A DNA stretch of 64,000 bases, taken from assembly GCF_901709675.1 (NCBI RefSeq), contig NC_051093.1:5105053-5169052 (forward strand). The letters run 5' to 3'. The notes below the pieces were generated by a model that ran no database searches, was not told the DNA's origin, and saw only the letters and a list, made by a program, of their open reading frames with translations. This DNA comes from Syngnathus acus. Lineage: Eukaryota; Chordata; Actinopteri; Syngnathiformes; Syngnathidae. A program made the position numbers and the translations under genes. Below are positions 30,901-53,400 of the stretch, in pieces (the first letter of the stretch is position 1; every line of letters starts with the position of its first letter).

Positions 30901-33204
30901 TTGCATCTGCGGGTTGTCTTGTTTCATTTAAAATTATACAAATCTGTGGAAGTTCAGTTCTTAAAAGAATAAAATCATTCAATTTGTAAAATCAGCAAGT
31001 ATTTGGAATGCAAGCGGAGGAGCGCAATGACAAAACTGCGGCGCAGCTCGTCTCGTCAGCTAAGCGTTAGCTAAATAAAATTGACGCTACATGACAACCT
31101 CTCGGGTATCTCTACATTATTGACGCTCTCAGAAAGTATTTGCTCGGTTTGCCGAGCTTTAAAAAAAACAGACACGGCTAAACGGGAGCTGCCTTTTAGT
31201 GTCTTGTCACTTCAGGAATGGTAGAAGGAGAAGGGGTGGAAAAACAAAGAGAATGTCTAAGAGCTATGTGTATTTAAGGTCTCTCCCTAGATACCCAATC
31301 AGACAGGAGCCAATGAAAGATTCATAAACGCTGGTTTTATATTTAAAAAGCTTTGGAGTAAAACAGGGTGTCTGTAGAAACGGGGGTCAGTCCTAGTTCA
31401 CTCCATCTCCGAGGCGTTCACGTGCGTTCACTGGAGCAGCGTCGTTCCACAATTACGTACGTCATCGGGACTTTCCTTTCATCCAATAGTAGCTTGATTA
31501 AAAAAAATCTGTTTAAAATGTACATGTGCAGAATTAAGGGGCAGGTGGAGGTCAGCAAACCATAAATCTATAAATAAAAACATGACAGGAGCGTCTACTT
31601 AAGAGACTTCCTCCCACCAGCTTGTCGACTCTAATAATAGCCCAGAGACAACACCGGATGAAAGAAAAAAAAAAAAAGAGTGCAAGGTGAACCCACGAGG
31701 GAGCCCGGCACATTAAAGAACGTTTCTCAAATGCACACATGAAGGTTCCGTCGTTAATGCAACGTCGCATATATGTATGCTTGGACCTTTGCTGCAGCCA
31801 CACTGCTGCCCAAAAAGTGCCAAGAGGGACAAACCGAGACCATCCCCCCCCCCACACACACACACTGTCACAATGTCGCACACATTCTGAGTACTGACGG
31901 GAAAAAAACAGGCAGGCATCCTCAGCGCCTAATGTCGAATGCTTCTCAGAATGTGCTAGATAACCTCAAAGGGAAGTCAAGTTAACAATTTGGTCTCTTT
32001 CTTTCTTGTCTATGCGCCCACGCTAGTCCAAGCACTGCATTGTTTTCTGAGTTTGGTCATGTGACGTGTGCAAGCTAACTCAGTAATGTGCAATTATATT
32101 AGTCATTCTTTGCAGAGGATAAAGCAATATATGCATGTGATATGTCTGGTTTTCAAAAAAATATTGGACTTTCTGAAAATTATAACTTTAATTTTGTAAT
32201 GTTATAAATATTTTAAATTATTCAAAAATATATAATTTCTTAAAAATTGCTTTCATTTTCTAGTATTGAAAATACATCATTTTCAATTTGACAGTTTATG
32301 AATCTAAACAAAAATACTAGTTAGAAGACTTTAAAAAATATTAATTTAAAAATGTTATGGCCAAAAAAAAATCTACGACTCAAAAATACATTACTGTAGT
32401 ACTATGAAATACATTTAAAAAAAAACTTTCATTGAATGTATACATCTTCAACCTCATATTATTGCAAGTTTAATCCCTAAAATAGTATATTTTACCCCTG
32501 GTATACTTCATTGCGTATGGAAATATTTTAGTCATCTATATTTAACATATCTAGATATAAACTTTGCATTTTCCCCTGAGCATTTCTCTGTAGAAAAGCA
32601 AAATCTCCTAATCACATGTGGCAAAAAGGAGGCGTCAAACAATAAGACAATAACCAGCTGGAACGACAATGGCGCTTTTCCAAATGCAGCCAAAAAACAC
32701 ACTTCTTGATCCTGCAATTCAGGAGCATCCAATGGGTGCTCGAAATATCCTCTTTAGCCACGTGAAGGATTCAGCTGCCGCGCTGCTAACCGGCCCCTCT
32801 AATGAGGGGCCACAATTAGGCCCATTTATTGGCATGAAGTGTGAACTGTAAGTGGGCCTGCAGTCAGTCCACCGACTTGGGCTCCTTTTGTGCGATAAGG
32901 GCCGCTTTTATGCCGCCAACAAAGACGGAAACAACACAAGCACCTAATGACAGAAGACCGTCTTCTCTCCTCTGACGTGCAGGCGCAGACACGCACATGC
33001 GCAATGCGCTCTCTTGCTGACAAAGTGACTCAAAGGCTCCAACGCATGCAGGCTGAGTTGAGTCACTGCTTAACAGGACTGTGGGGGCGGGGTTAAGACA
33101 GACTGACAACAGGGCTCCATCTCCATCCTCTTATTAACGAGTGCTTTCCTCATGCAATATTCATGGTCGCTAATATCGCCCTAGCTCCGAGCCGAGCCCG
33201 CTAC

Positions 33205-33225
33205 TTATGTAAGGCAATTATGTAA
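33205..33225 (+). promoter_or_regulatory. Paired TTATGTAA (D-box-like) motifs upstream of elavl3
   Basis: Two perfect TTATGTAA octamers at 33205-33212 and 33218-33225 are spaced 13 bp start to start. TTATGTAA is bound by PAR-bZIP factors (TEF, DBP, HLF) and fits C/EBP. They sit in a GC-richer island about 2 kb upstream of the elavl3 promoter. Function is inferred. Confidence 0.3.
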
Positions 33226-34935
33226 ACCACCAGGCCGGGGCCCGTGTTGGGAAGCGACCGGGAAGGACGGCGACGGAAAGCCGGGAAAGAGCAACCGGGG
33301 CATGCGGGAGACGGAAACCGGCGTCGTCGTGTTTCCTGCGCCATATATTTTCAAACGCGGGCGAACAGCCAGCGATGTGAACAGCTTGCTGCCTTTGCGC
33401 CATCATTGCTCACTACCAGTGCCAGACATCCGAGGACTCCTCAAGGTCATGTCAGGAGAGCTGAGGAGGCCTTGCCGGTCCAGCTCACAACAAATTAAGT
33501 TTCTCATTCGCCACCCCTTCTGCACCTTAAAGTTTTGTGGTCATCATCATTTGAATCGTGCCAGGCAATCTCAATTTAGATAAGCACCAAACTCATTAAA
33601 ACCCACTGAGACTCTATAGAAGCTGAGAAAAACAAAACAAGGCAAATCTTAAAGGGGCAAGTAAAATCAGCAAACAAAGAAAAAGTAAGGGAAATAAACT
33701 ACTGGGGAAAAAAAGTGCAATTCCTTGCACAGTTGAAAATAAAACTAATGTTTTAAAAAAGATAAAAATACAGGAGTAGAAAAATTGGAAAATTCACGTT
33801 TATATTAGGAATAATCGGAGCGCAAAAATTCCAAATCATGTTTCCAAAATAATAATTATGAAAATGGGGAAAATGTACCTTTTCACAATGTTAGAGAGGA
33901 AGTCAAATAAAAAAAAAAATCTGTGCACCCTTACTAGTCTAAATACAGTTTTTGGAATATACATTAAACATTAAATCTGCCATAGATGTCAGCCATTTTG
34001 CCGCTTGCTGTCGACTTAAGATGACATCACAGTGTCTAAGGGCTCAGCTTGCGAATGTCACATGACTACTCTAGATTTTGGTTGAGCGCAATTTTAACCC
34101 GAGATCCATACCTAACTGTACATAGTTACCCAACGCCTGCCTATTTCATCTTCAATTCCAGAAAATTCCCTAGTAAATCAAAGAAAATGCATTGCCACAA
34201 CAATCTTGGCTCCACACCAAATTGGAATGTACCACTAAATCGTGATCCAAAGTTAATACTGCTAATTAACATACGACGAAACAAGGCTAATAACATAACC
34301 TCCTTGGCGGAAGTTGCAAAAAAACAAACACGTTGATTTACGCCCCGGTAGCCGCCCACCCCCCCGGGTCGGAGCCCGATGGGGGTCTGCGCAGAAATAG
34401 GTCATTTGTCACACATGATGTCTCAGGGCAGGGGCCTGCATTATAGATGAGCCCAAACAGCATGTCTCAGTGAGCACTCAGCCGGGACGGCGTTGAGAGG
34501 TGGGCGGACCTGCGACCAGGACGCCCCGGGAAGGGCCACGCCGGGACGCCGTTAAGTAAACATAAAATCACTGCCGGCCACATTTTGGCAATCTGACATT
34601 TTGGATGGTGAGCACATTTAGCATGGGGATGTGATGGGGGGGGTTCTAATTTGTTATTCCCACGCGTGCACCTGACCCTGATGGCTGGCCATCTGCCTGG
34701 CGCATCGCAACTTCTCCATGCTTTGTTTTTAGTCAGCGTTGTTCACACATGGACACATTTTCCGTGGCCTTGCCATGCGTTTTCCTTTTTTATTTGAGGG
34801 GGGGGTTGATAAGTGTATTTGCTAAGCCTGGAGGAGTGAAGTTGAAATGGAGGATGTTTAGGGAGGGGTGAAGGAAGAAGGGACAAGTGCTGCACCCATC
34901 TGTTACGCTAGTGCAGGTGGAGTCCTATTCACTCC

Positions 34936-34972
34936 GTTGTATGTGTGTGTGTATATGTGTGTGTATATGTGA
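34936..34972 (+). repeat. TG/TATG-rich microsatellite upstream of elavl3
   Basis: An imperfect TGTG/TATGTG run about 260 bp upstream of the inferred elavl3 CCAAT box. Confidence 0.8.
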
Positions 34973-35199
34973 AGAGGTAGGGGGTGGGGGCCAGGAAGAA
35001 AGAACGGGCATTGAGATGCAGGCAGTGGAGTGATGGAAGGGCAGTGAGGGAAGCAAGTGAGCAGGAGCGGGGGGTGGAGTGGGGGGGGAGGGGTCGTGGA
35101 TAGAGGGGGGGGGCTTTCAGTGATCTCTCTCCTGAAGGGGATAATGGGTGAGGAGCGCATCGCAATGGCCGCCGTGTAGTACCCTCCCTGTACAATTAG

Positions 35200-35242
35200 C
35201 CAATCAGCGGCAGGCTCCGACAGCCAGAAGCGCACATAAAAG
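35200..35242 (+). promoter_or_regulatory. elavl3: elavl3 core promoter (CCAAT and TATA-like boxes)
   Basis: CCAAT at 35200-35204 and CATAAAAG at 35235-35242 have typical spacing and place the transcription start near 35262-35270. They lie about 490 bp upstream of the ATG at 35732. The following leader has no upstream ATG, which fits this start. Confidence 0.6.
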
Positions 35243-35264
35243 AAGAACATTGCAGCAGAGGCGC

Positions 35265-35731
35265 AGAAGGAGACTGCGAGACGAGCAGGGAATCGAACAC
35301 ACGCGGAGAAAAAAAAAAATACACTCCGAATCAGAAGGCCCCCCCCTTCTCCTCCTCCTCCTCCTCCTCCTCCTTCTCATCATCATCCTCCTCCCATCCT
35401 TGGACACACCCTGCCGAGGATCACTGCTTCTCCGCTCTACTATTTTTTTTATTATCGCACTCCACTATCGGAGAGAACGCTCCTCTCTTCCTCCTCCGTC
35501 GTCCTGCCGAGAACCCCCTTCTTCTCTTCCTCCTTTTCATCCTATAGAGGACCCCCCCATACAACCGTGACAGGCTGAGACCCTCCATCAGGCTCCAGTT
35601 TGTATTTTTTTTCTCTTTTTTTGGGGGGGGGAACTCCAGAGGGGGGCCGTGCGAGCAGAGCAACCCGACAAGCGCCGCCGAGCTTCCGCAGAAAAGAGGG
35701 ACCTAGATTTCCTTGTGGTTGCACGTCAAGA
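35265..35731 (+). other. elavl3: elavl3 5' untranslated leader
   Basis: The leader is about 470 nt, without any ATG before the start codon. It is pyrimidine-rich, with a (CTC)n tract at about 35345-35373 and repeated CTCCTC/TTCCTC blocks. The 3' part has a run of G (35622-35632) that could fold. Its extent depends on the inferred start site. Confidence 0.55.
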
Positions 35732-44660
<8,929 letters not shown>

Positions 44661-47600
44661 GAGAGGGGCCATTGGGCGCCAGCACCTTTGACCTGCACGG
44701 GGTGGGGGGCTAACCGGGTCTCCCCGTGCCATCACTTTATATATGGGCCTGGACTGAGTCTCTCTCTGACGCTTTCGCACACAAATCCACGATATATAAT
44801 CGCAGAACCCACAGACACGTGCAAACACGGATACCGACACACATGACCAAACCTATCCATAGGCAAGCATCCACCAGTAGAGTTACAACCAAACACACTA
44901 GTGGAGTTTTTCCGTTCTCTTTCCACAACACGCTAGAACCTTCCCTGTCTTTGCCTGGATTGAATTAGAAGGGGTACGTAGCTGGTTTGTTGGGTAAAAA
45001 AAGGTTAAGAGCTATCTATTTAGGAGACAGTCGAATGAATGTGACAACGAATGTGTGCTTTGATTGAATTCAGGCAAATGATGGCAACTGATGAACAAAA
45101 GACAAAAAGAATATCGATCAAATTTTTTAACGAATATGTGCAATTTACCCCAAACTTTTACCCCTATAATCTCTGCCGGTATCACGCTGGAGAGGATGTA
45201 CTCATTTTTGTTTCTTTTCTTTTTTTACACTTGGGCATTTTGAAATCAGTGACTTTTTTAAGATCAAAGAAAATGAAATTAAGACACAGTGTTCTCTTAT
45301 ATACGTCTATCGAAAATATAACTATATATTCAATATACAGGTATAAGGTGGTAATAATAGCCGTATATGTAAGCATTTTCTAAAAACCTCGACTACTGTT
45401 TCCTGACCTGCTTTAGGCGGTGCCGAGGGTAAAGGCAGATTCTCGACCCTATGTGAGCATGTTCGCTCTGACCCAATGCCATTTAAGTAAGCTTGTGAAT
45501 CTGGGAACTGGAATTAGAAATTCGTCCCCATCCCGCAGTGTCACCCCAAACGAGTCGAGTCCACTCGAGCAAAATAATTCCTAATCTATCCTCAAGGTGG
45601 AATAAACCGAAGCAGACTCTTTGTATTCTCAAAGCTGAGGGGCGAGGGGGTACATCAAGAACTCGCTGCTGGGCTTGAGATCGATTATCCGCTCAATTCG
45701 AAAAGACATTTTTTGCTTTTGTTTTCGCAACGCTTTAAGCGCATCTGTGCGTAATCTGGCATGAGATGCTTCAGGCGATCAAAACATTTGAAGAAACATA
45801 CGAACCTAAACCACACACCTGACACGATGGTTCTTGCCGGCTGACAAAGTAATAACATTTAAATCGGCTTGTCAGATCTGCAGAGAAATAACACGCGCTT
45901 TGAACCGACGCTTCTCGGTTTTTATCCCTTTCGAACAACAACTCGATGGCTTCGCCGCCAAACTCCCGCCCTAACAAGACAACCGAGTAACATCGAGACG
46001 ATAAATAGTGTCGAACTTGCACTTCTGATTGATTTGCATCACGTTTCTCAAAATATCTCCAACCCAGTGACGTGGAATTTATTACCGGCACCCTTGATGG
46101 AACATTAAGGGCCCGCCCGTCTGATCTGAAGTGTCTGTCACAGAGCAGACGTGAGACGCTCTACCATGGGGAGGGGCAAACGTCTTTCGATATCTGCACA
46201 CGGTCTTAGATTAAATAGGGTCAACTATATTCAAGACAGGTTCTGCTTTTTGCTTTTCTAAATGACGCTGTGTTAGCCAAAGAGGACGATCTCTTTGAAA
46301 GGATTACATTAGAGATAAATCTATTTTTATACATACAAAGGAACAAGACCTTGTGCTGAATTTTTACAGATTCTTAAGCTTGGGAAAAAAAAAAAATTGG
46401 GACATCGCATGGCTTTATTTTAAACCCTCTGATGTTTGCCGCCGTGAGAGGGAAGGGAAACGAGCATGCGGTGTGCGGGGTGGGGATGTCGGGATGGGGC
46501 AGAGGAACATTGTATCGCAACACACCAACTTAAACCGCTCGACCGTGGCTAACGTTTTGAAGACAAACTTGACAGTTAAGAAGAAGAACACAACCGAATC
46601 TGACATCAAATAAAAACTAGGTCAAGCTGAACCGTTCGGGGATACGGCACGCATTTATTCTTTGGAGTGCTCGCAACTCGTGTACAGTGTTGCTTCGTGC
46701 TAGCTCTTTGACGTGCGAATCCCAGACGGGGATAAAAAAATAGAAATAGTGCGGTGAGACCATCTCATTGACCGGCTGACAAAACGAATCGCTGCTTGCA
46801 ACGCAAAAAAACAAAAAGGCGCAGATTTGAAATGACAATGCGGCCTTGCGGTGAACACTGAGCACGATTCCTTGGATAGATTTGATTTTTTTGCCAAAGA
46901 GTTTGCTTTGCAAGTCAGTGAAACTTTAATCTATCACAACCCCCTCTCTCCCCCCCCGCCGCCCTGATTAATTGCTGTACAAATCTGTTATTTATGCCGT
47001 CTTTAAGGACCCTCTCCACACTTTTTGAACATCTCTCCTGCGCATATCATTTGTGGATCCTAAAACCCAGCGAGCTCTATTACGCTGATACATCACAGCA
47101 GCGAGCAAATCCCATTTGCACACATTTCACGCAGACGACGAACGTTAAGAAGGCATATCAGAAACAAGCCATGAATCGCATCACCTCTCTTAAGTCAGCA
47201 TTGGATCGAGTTTACCTCCCTCGATATTTCCATCATCTGCTTTTGTCTCACCACCGATTCAATCCATAGACTCATCACGCCGCTTCAAATACTTCATCTT
47301 TGTCGATCTCACCGCTGTTATTTAGCAGGACTAATACGGCTATTTTCAGTCGGGCATTAGCGCCCGGATACCGAGTATGTTCGCTTTTGAGATCAGAGCC
47401 GTTCAATGTATCTCAGTCCACCCACAAAACCCGGATTGAACTTCCATACTCACAGACCACCTTCAACTCATAACGTACAGAAGAGAGCCGAGGAACGGGA
47501 AAGAGTACCACACACATACACACACACACCGCTCGAGCGACAACAATAATCATATTTAAAAAAAAAAAGACAAAAAAACTTTCCTATGGAACAGTAAGTG

Positions 47601-48332
47601 CAATGTGCTTTGTTTTTATATTGACTGAGAACAAATGATATATATTTTTTAAAAAAGAAATGAAACGTCACACTGAAAAGGTTTGCGGAAATAGCGAAAG
47701 GAACAAACAAGAGATCAGACGACCAACCGCGCGCGGACGAGACGGCTCGTTAGGAGAAATCAAACGAGAGCTCTGATCTGTAAATTTCCATAACGACCTC
47801 CTCAGCCCCCGTAATTTGCGCTCTGACCACGCGAGCTCAAACGCTCCGACAAAAACAGAGCAATCATCAGTGACCTTGAAAGGAATACTGTCTTAATAGA
47901 TCATCCGTTTTTTAGCCCATGTCGACTGATATCATTTTTATTTATTTTTTTGCTTGTAATTTATTGATTTCAATTGCATATCAGGACTCACTTGTTAAAT
48001 GAGTGTATTTGTTGATGTTGCCATAGAGAACACACATATGGGTCAAGATTATGTTTGGTTGCATCGATTGGGTACGGTTTGTTCTTTTTTCCTCCATTAT
48101 CTGATTAGTTGCAGTTTTTTAAAGTGTATGCCGGTTTTAGACTTAGTTAGATTCTTTTTGTTCAATCAAAACTGTGTTCGATTGTGTTTGTAAAAGTCTG
48201 TGGTAGCTTTTGTTGCAACATAAAAATAATTTAAAGTGAAAAAAATCAAAATAGCGCCAACAAACTTGTATTATTTGGGCGACTTTAAGCTTGTAGTTTT
48301 AACTTATTGTTAACTTAAAAACTATTTATTAT

Positions 48333-48358
48333 GATTATTATTATTATTATTATTATTG
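48333..48358 (+). repeat. (ATT)n microsatellite in the elavl3 3' UTR
   Basis: An uninterrupted run of about eight ATT units. It is likely length-polymorphic. Confidence 0.9.
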
Positions 48359-49256
48359 CCTCGTACAAAGTATGTTTTGTGTATATTTATGGTTTATTTC
48401 GTTATATTTTGCAAGGTTAAAAGTTTTTTGCCAAAATTGTGGTTACACCATTTCGTTTTTTGGGGAGAGAGAGCGAGAGAAAAAAAAAAACTGGGGGACG
48501 ACTAGAAAAACAGCTTTAGAAGTTCGATTTGGAAAAACGTTCTCCATAGTCAAAGAATGCACTGCTATATTTAACTAATTGAACTGTATAAACATACATG
48601 CTGTGTGCTAGATGTTATGCCTTTACTGCCTGTGTTCTGTTTGTCTTGTTCAATGAAAAATCTTTTAATTATTTAACCTAATCACAGTCTTGCTTTTTTT
48701 ACCCAAACCGCTCAGTCAGCCCGCGAGACAACGGGACAGCCCCTCCACCATCCAGAAGGAGGCGGCGGGGTTGTCCCTTGCAAGATGCTTTCCTGTACAC
48801 GCTTGTCTAAAAATGGATTTAGAAAGTGCACCTACATTGTTTTGTGCCCAAAAAAATGAGCAAGGATGCTAGTTTGTTCATTGTTGATGAAGGACAAGCA
48901 GCAGGAAGATTTTTGTTGTCCGCGGGGGCGAGTGGTGCTTCTGTTTCTCAACCGACTATATTTTGTGTCTATTTATTTAGAAGAGGGGACGCAGTATATT
49001 ATTAGTGATGTTTTTCTTACATTTTTCCTGGAACAGTAGAACAAAAATCAAAAAAACGATCAAAAGTAGTGGAATACAAAACACTCATACATACTTCCAG
49101 ACAAGACCAAATGAGCAATGAGAAACAAACAAACAAAATACAAGTAAAAACCTTTCGGTTTAGTCTAGAATATTTACTACTGGGATTTCAGCTGAAGACG
49201 CTTGAAGACTTTTTCATGGGATTGTTTAATTATTTGTACTTTACATGCCAGAAAAA

Positions 49257-49262
49257 AATAAA
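49257..49262 (+). terminator. elavl3: elavl3 distal poly(A) signal
   Basis: AATAAA is followed within 30-40 nt by a GT-rich stretch (GAGTGGG, TTTTGTTGAGTG), the usual layout of a cleavage site. It lies about 360 bp from the facing prkcsh poly(A) signal. Confidence 0.55.
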
Positions 49263-49617
49263 AGTTACAAATACGAGTGGGCCCCATTTTGTTGAGTGAA
49301 CAAAGATTCTTTCGCGGTCATTTTCTCAGTCGCAAGATTGGATGGTTTAATTGTTAATGAGAACAAAATTCAGGTTTACATCTAACAACTATAATGATTA
49401 AAGATAAAAATATTACACCTTACCTTAATTACAACAATAAGCTACGGTTCAAATATTAATGTAGGATTTTATAACAAAGTTGGACCTCGATTACTAAAAA
49501 AAAAAAAATCAAACTGTCTTACAATGCTAAAAGAATTATAAGATGATCATTTTAGACAATGAAACCACTACTCTGTATTACTTTCAAATAACCACAAGAA
49601 CATGTAAAATAACTCGA

Positions 49618-49623
49618 TTTATT
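49618..49623 (-). terminator. prkcsh: prkcsh poly(A) signal
   Basis: AATAAA on the minus strand lies about 820 nt past the prkcsh stop. The stretch 49624-50444 has no other gene and is best read as prkcsh 3' UTR; 49281-49617 is the short tail-to-tail spacer with elavl3. Confidence 0.5.
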
Positions 49624-50444
49624 TACTTAACACAATGAAATAGCAGTGCGGTGGCTCCTCACAACTTTCTGTTGCCGCGGCGACATGGTCCCTGGTGAAC
49701 ACTGCAAGAGGAGCACAAACACGTTCACTTTGAGTGGGGTGTCAAATCCCAGTAGGGTCGAATTTCCGAGAGTCATTTTGTAAGCTAACCTAGGGTCAGC
49801 GTTTAATTGTATTCGATTTATAACATGACAACATCGACGCCACCATCAGCAAAGCAAAAACATGCAAGTATTATGCTCAAATACATAGAACAGGATTTAG
49901 TAGAAAACAACACATGATTAGTAGAAAGCAAAAATTACTATTCATGACAAGCTACTACGGTACAACAACAATAACAACAATGAAATGAATATGCATGCAT
50001 TAAGTGAGAATACTGTCGTTAGTAAAGACATCTTTTTCATCAAATGACTGCAGTGCGGCATTTCAACGCTGCCAAATTCTTCTGTCCGACGTCGCGTCGT
50101 TAAACTGTCACATTTAATTCATTCTTGTCTCTCTATAAACGTAATGAACTTTTAGGAAGATACCATTACCTTGTCTCTGCTGTGCTTCAGCTCGTTCTTC
50201 ACACAGAAAAAGAGAAAGCCATAAAGGCACGCCGACCCTTTTCTTCGCCGTCAAATGCTGAGACGCGCTTTGATGTCACGTAACCGCGTCGACCGCGGCC
50301 GCGTTTCGTTTTAATTCAGTGAGCTTCGTGTTCACGAGTCAATTTGAGGTAAGGTGGCAGGAAAATATGCAAAGCCATTCACTGCAGCACATGCATTATT
50401 ATACGTGATGACGTATGAAAATATGACTCACAGGTGGAGTGGGT

Positions 50445-53400
50445 TCAAAGTTCGAGATGTGCGTGCATGGAGTCCAGGGTCTTGGGTTCTTGGCAGAGGG
50501 CGGGAGTGGTGAATTCCATTAAGTACTCGCAGCGACTGGGTTCAGCCGTGGACGTTACTGCTGTCTCCCGCCCGCATTTTAGCTTGACCTGCAAAACAAA
50601 GCCCAAAAGTTGAGCAAATGCTTTTTGTGTCCCACTTTGGAAAGGCGGACAAACACGGACCGTGGTGGATCTGTTGGGACCTTGCCAGCATCCCATTCCA
50701 TTCTCATACTTCATCACGGCGTAGACGTCACCCTCGGGACCATCCCAATGACCCCATGTCCTTAAAACCAAAAAATTTAAAAACATAAGTTGCCAAGAAA
50801 TGAGCCAAGCGTTCGCTGGAGGGCATTTTGCATTACCCTAAACTGGTCTCTGAGCCGCCGTACTTGGGTTTCTGCGTTACTCGATTGAAGGGGCAGAACC
50901 TGTAGATGTACCTGAGAAAACAAAAGTTAGTAACACCAAATACCACAAACAAAAGAATAACGACACCCGAGGACATACTCGCCAGTGGGCATTTCGTAGC
51001 ACTGGCTGTAGAGGTAGGCAAACTCAGCACTGGGTCCAAAGTCAGAGTTTGTTTCCTTTTCAATGCTCCTGCAGAAAACAATCGTCAGCTGCAGCGAGGC
51101 CACGGAATTAGACAGAGTTACATTTAAAGCCATATTGGTGATAGAAATTGACCAAATGTGTCAACTGAAATGGGAGAAGAAAAAAAAAATCTGAAACAAA
51201 TATTGAATTGAAGACTGTAGGCGTATTGGCATGACTGGAAAAGATGTGCGTCGTATTCCGAGTACAGTACTTACTTCAACTGATCATCCAGTTCCCGGAG
51301 AGCTCGCTCGGCCTCATCAAACTGCTCTCTGGCCTTCTGGGCGGCTAGCAAAACAAACATGCCAGATTCAATTACTTGGCTTTGATGGGGAATTTAATGC
51401 ACACATGGCCACAACATTAGGTACGCACGCCTACATCGTCTAATGAGATCACATTGTTTGCTTTAGTGTACTGCATCAGATGAGAAAGACATTTCCGCGC
51501 CGGTTCACTCAAGATGTCTGCTATCGTAAAGCACATGCCATGTTTGAAGGAATATTTCAACATTCCTAACATCACACAAGATGTATTCAGGTGTGCATTT
51601 TTTGTGAATACTCATCACTGAGTCACACAAGCCCTTACCATCAATGAGGATCTGCGTTTCTCCATCGTATGGCGGCATCGTCCCCTCGTCATCCTTCTTT
51701 TCTTGCACCGCAGGAGGCCTCTGTGAAATAAAGCACACACACGCAACGACAGTGAGTCAGAGGGATGAACTTTTCTCACGTAGCGCGCAAGCTCCAAAAG
51801 TTTACATTGTAGTCTGCCTCATCTGGATCATCATCTTCCTCCTCCTCGTCATCCTCCTCCTCCTGATCGTCGTCATCATCGTCATCCTCCGGGATTTCAC
51901 CTTCCGGGTAGTTTTCAGAGTCATTGTCAGAACGCGGCTCTCTCGTCTCCCCGTGCGGCATCTCCTCCTGCGGCGTCTCCGCCGGCGCTTGGGACTGCCG
52001 CCAAGAAAGATCCATGTTAGCAAACTTGATTTTTAGGGGGGTTGCCGGAATCCTACCTCGGATATGTATTTGTCTTTTATGTCCTTCCAGACAGCCTCGA
52101 ATGCCACCCTATCCGCTTTGTCCACATCTCCAAAAAGGGCCTGTCGAAGATGAGGATTACATTAACGGTGCGTAGTGTATTAACAGCCGCTGAGGGGCTT
52201 AATGTCTCTGACATTTTCAAAATTGGTTCAAATTTTAAAAATGACTACATGTGGTGCTCAACACTAGCGCTTTTTTGTTTTTATTACCTGAGCCTCCGTT
52301 TCAGTGAAAGAACCATCAGAATCTGTGTCGAGTTCAGTGTGGGACTGAAGCTCAATCAGGGAGACACTGAAATTAAAATAAATATTATTAGTGGATCAAA
52401 CCATTAAAAGGATGTCATAAACATCAGTGGGAATAATTGGCACGAGTCAAAATAATTATTAAAAATACAGTCAATTAATTTATGCATCATTCTGGTTTGA
52501 CGTTGATACTCACAAGCCATCGCCATCATCATCCAGTTCAATAAACACCTCAGCCATTCGAGCGTTGTCCTTCTCAGCGCGTACCGCAGCCTTCTCATCT
52601 GCACGAATAATTATTAGATTAAATTTGAATAAATATTGACTTATCCACATTGAGACAGATTTGCTTACCTTCCCAAGCCTTGAGATGGCGCTCTTTCGCT
52701 TCTTTCTCAGGCTCCTCTGCCGCTTCCTTCACTGTTCTCAGAGCCTCCAACTTCTCCTCCAGTTGTTTCTTACTGGCCTCCAGTTCAAACGCTTTAGTCT
52801 GCCAGGGAAAATAAGTGTCTTTTTTCAAACATGATGATGTGTTAACTAAGAAAGAAATACAATTTGAATATCACCCCCCCCCCCACCTTCTTTTCCTCCA
52901 GACCCCTCTTGGCTTCCTGAATGAGTTGTTGTTTGAGAACGAAACCCTCCTTTGCAATCTCTGCCAGTTTTAGCAGAATCTCCTTCTCCTTGCGACCCAA
53001 CTCCCTAGGAAACAGAAAAGAGCATTTTTTATGGCTGCGCTTTGTATGGGTGTACGTAATCTATTCAAATAAGCTAATTAATCAATTCAGCGATGGCCCA
53101 AATAGTCACCTTTACCTGCAAGTGTTTGGGCAGCTCGCGCCGCTGTTGTACTCGTCTGTTGCATCACAGCAGTCTGTAATGGGAACGTTTCCATTGAATC
53201 TAAATCTTGACCACAAGTAGGAGAGGAAAAGAGAAATAAGTAATCTTACCGCATACACCATCATTGATTCGGGACGATGGGATGAAGACCGGTCGATAGC
53301 CCGCGTTAGTGCAGTGGAAGCTGCCGTTGGGGCAAGCCGGAGTGCCTGCCAAAGAACAAATGGGTCTGATGTATTAAATACAATTTGGAAGAGAGAGCCG

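Larger units (their letters stand above)
27061..35199. other. Intergenic region between dock6 and elavl3 (8.1 kb), no supportable gene
   Basis: Both flanking genes are transcribed away from this stretch. It holds a decayed interspersed repeat at about 27790-27985, a C/CA-rich low-complexity block at 28430-28880, a T-rich block at 32100-32480, mono- and dinucleotide runs, and mixed-composition islands such as 32760-33240 that could be regulatory. The open frames are low-complexity or lack domains. Human genes that lie between DOCK6 and ELAVL3 (for example RAB3D, EPOR, RGL3) are absent. Confidence 0.6.
44661..49280 (+). other. elavl3: elavl3 3' untranslated region (about 4.6 kb)
   Basis: From the stop codon to the AATAAA at 49257 the sequence is AT/T-rich with no conserved frame, as expected for the long 3' UTRs of neuronal RNA-binding proteins. 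Internal AATAAA motifs near 45600 and 46608 could give shorter forms. It includes a CA tract near 47511-47530 and an (ATT)n microsatellite at 48333-48358. Confidence 0.55.
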
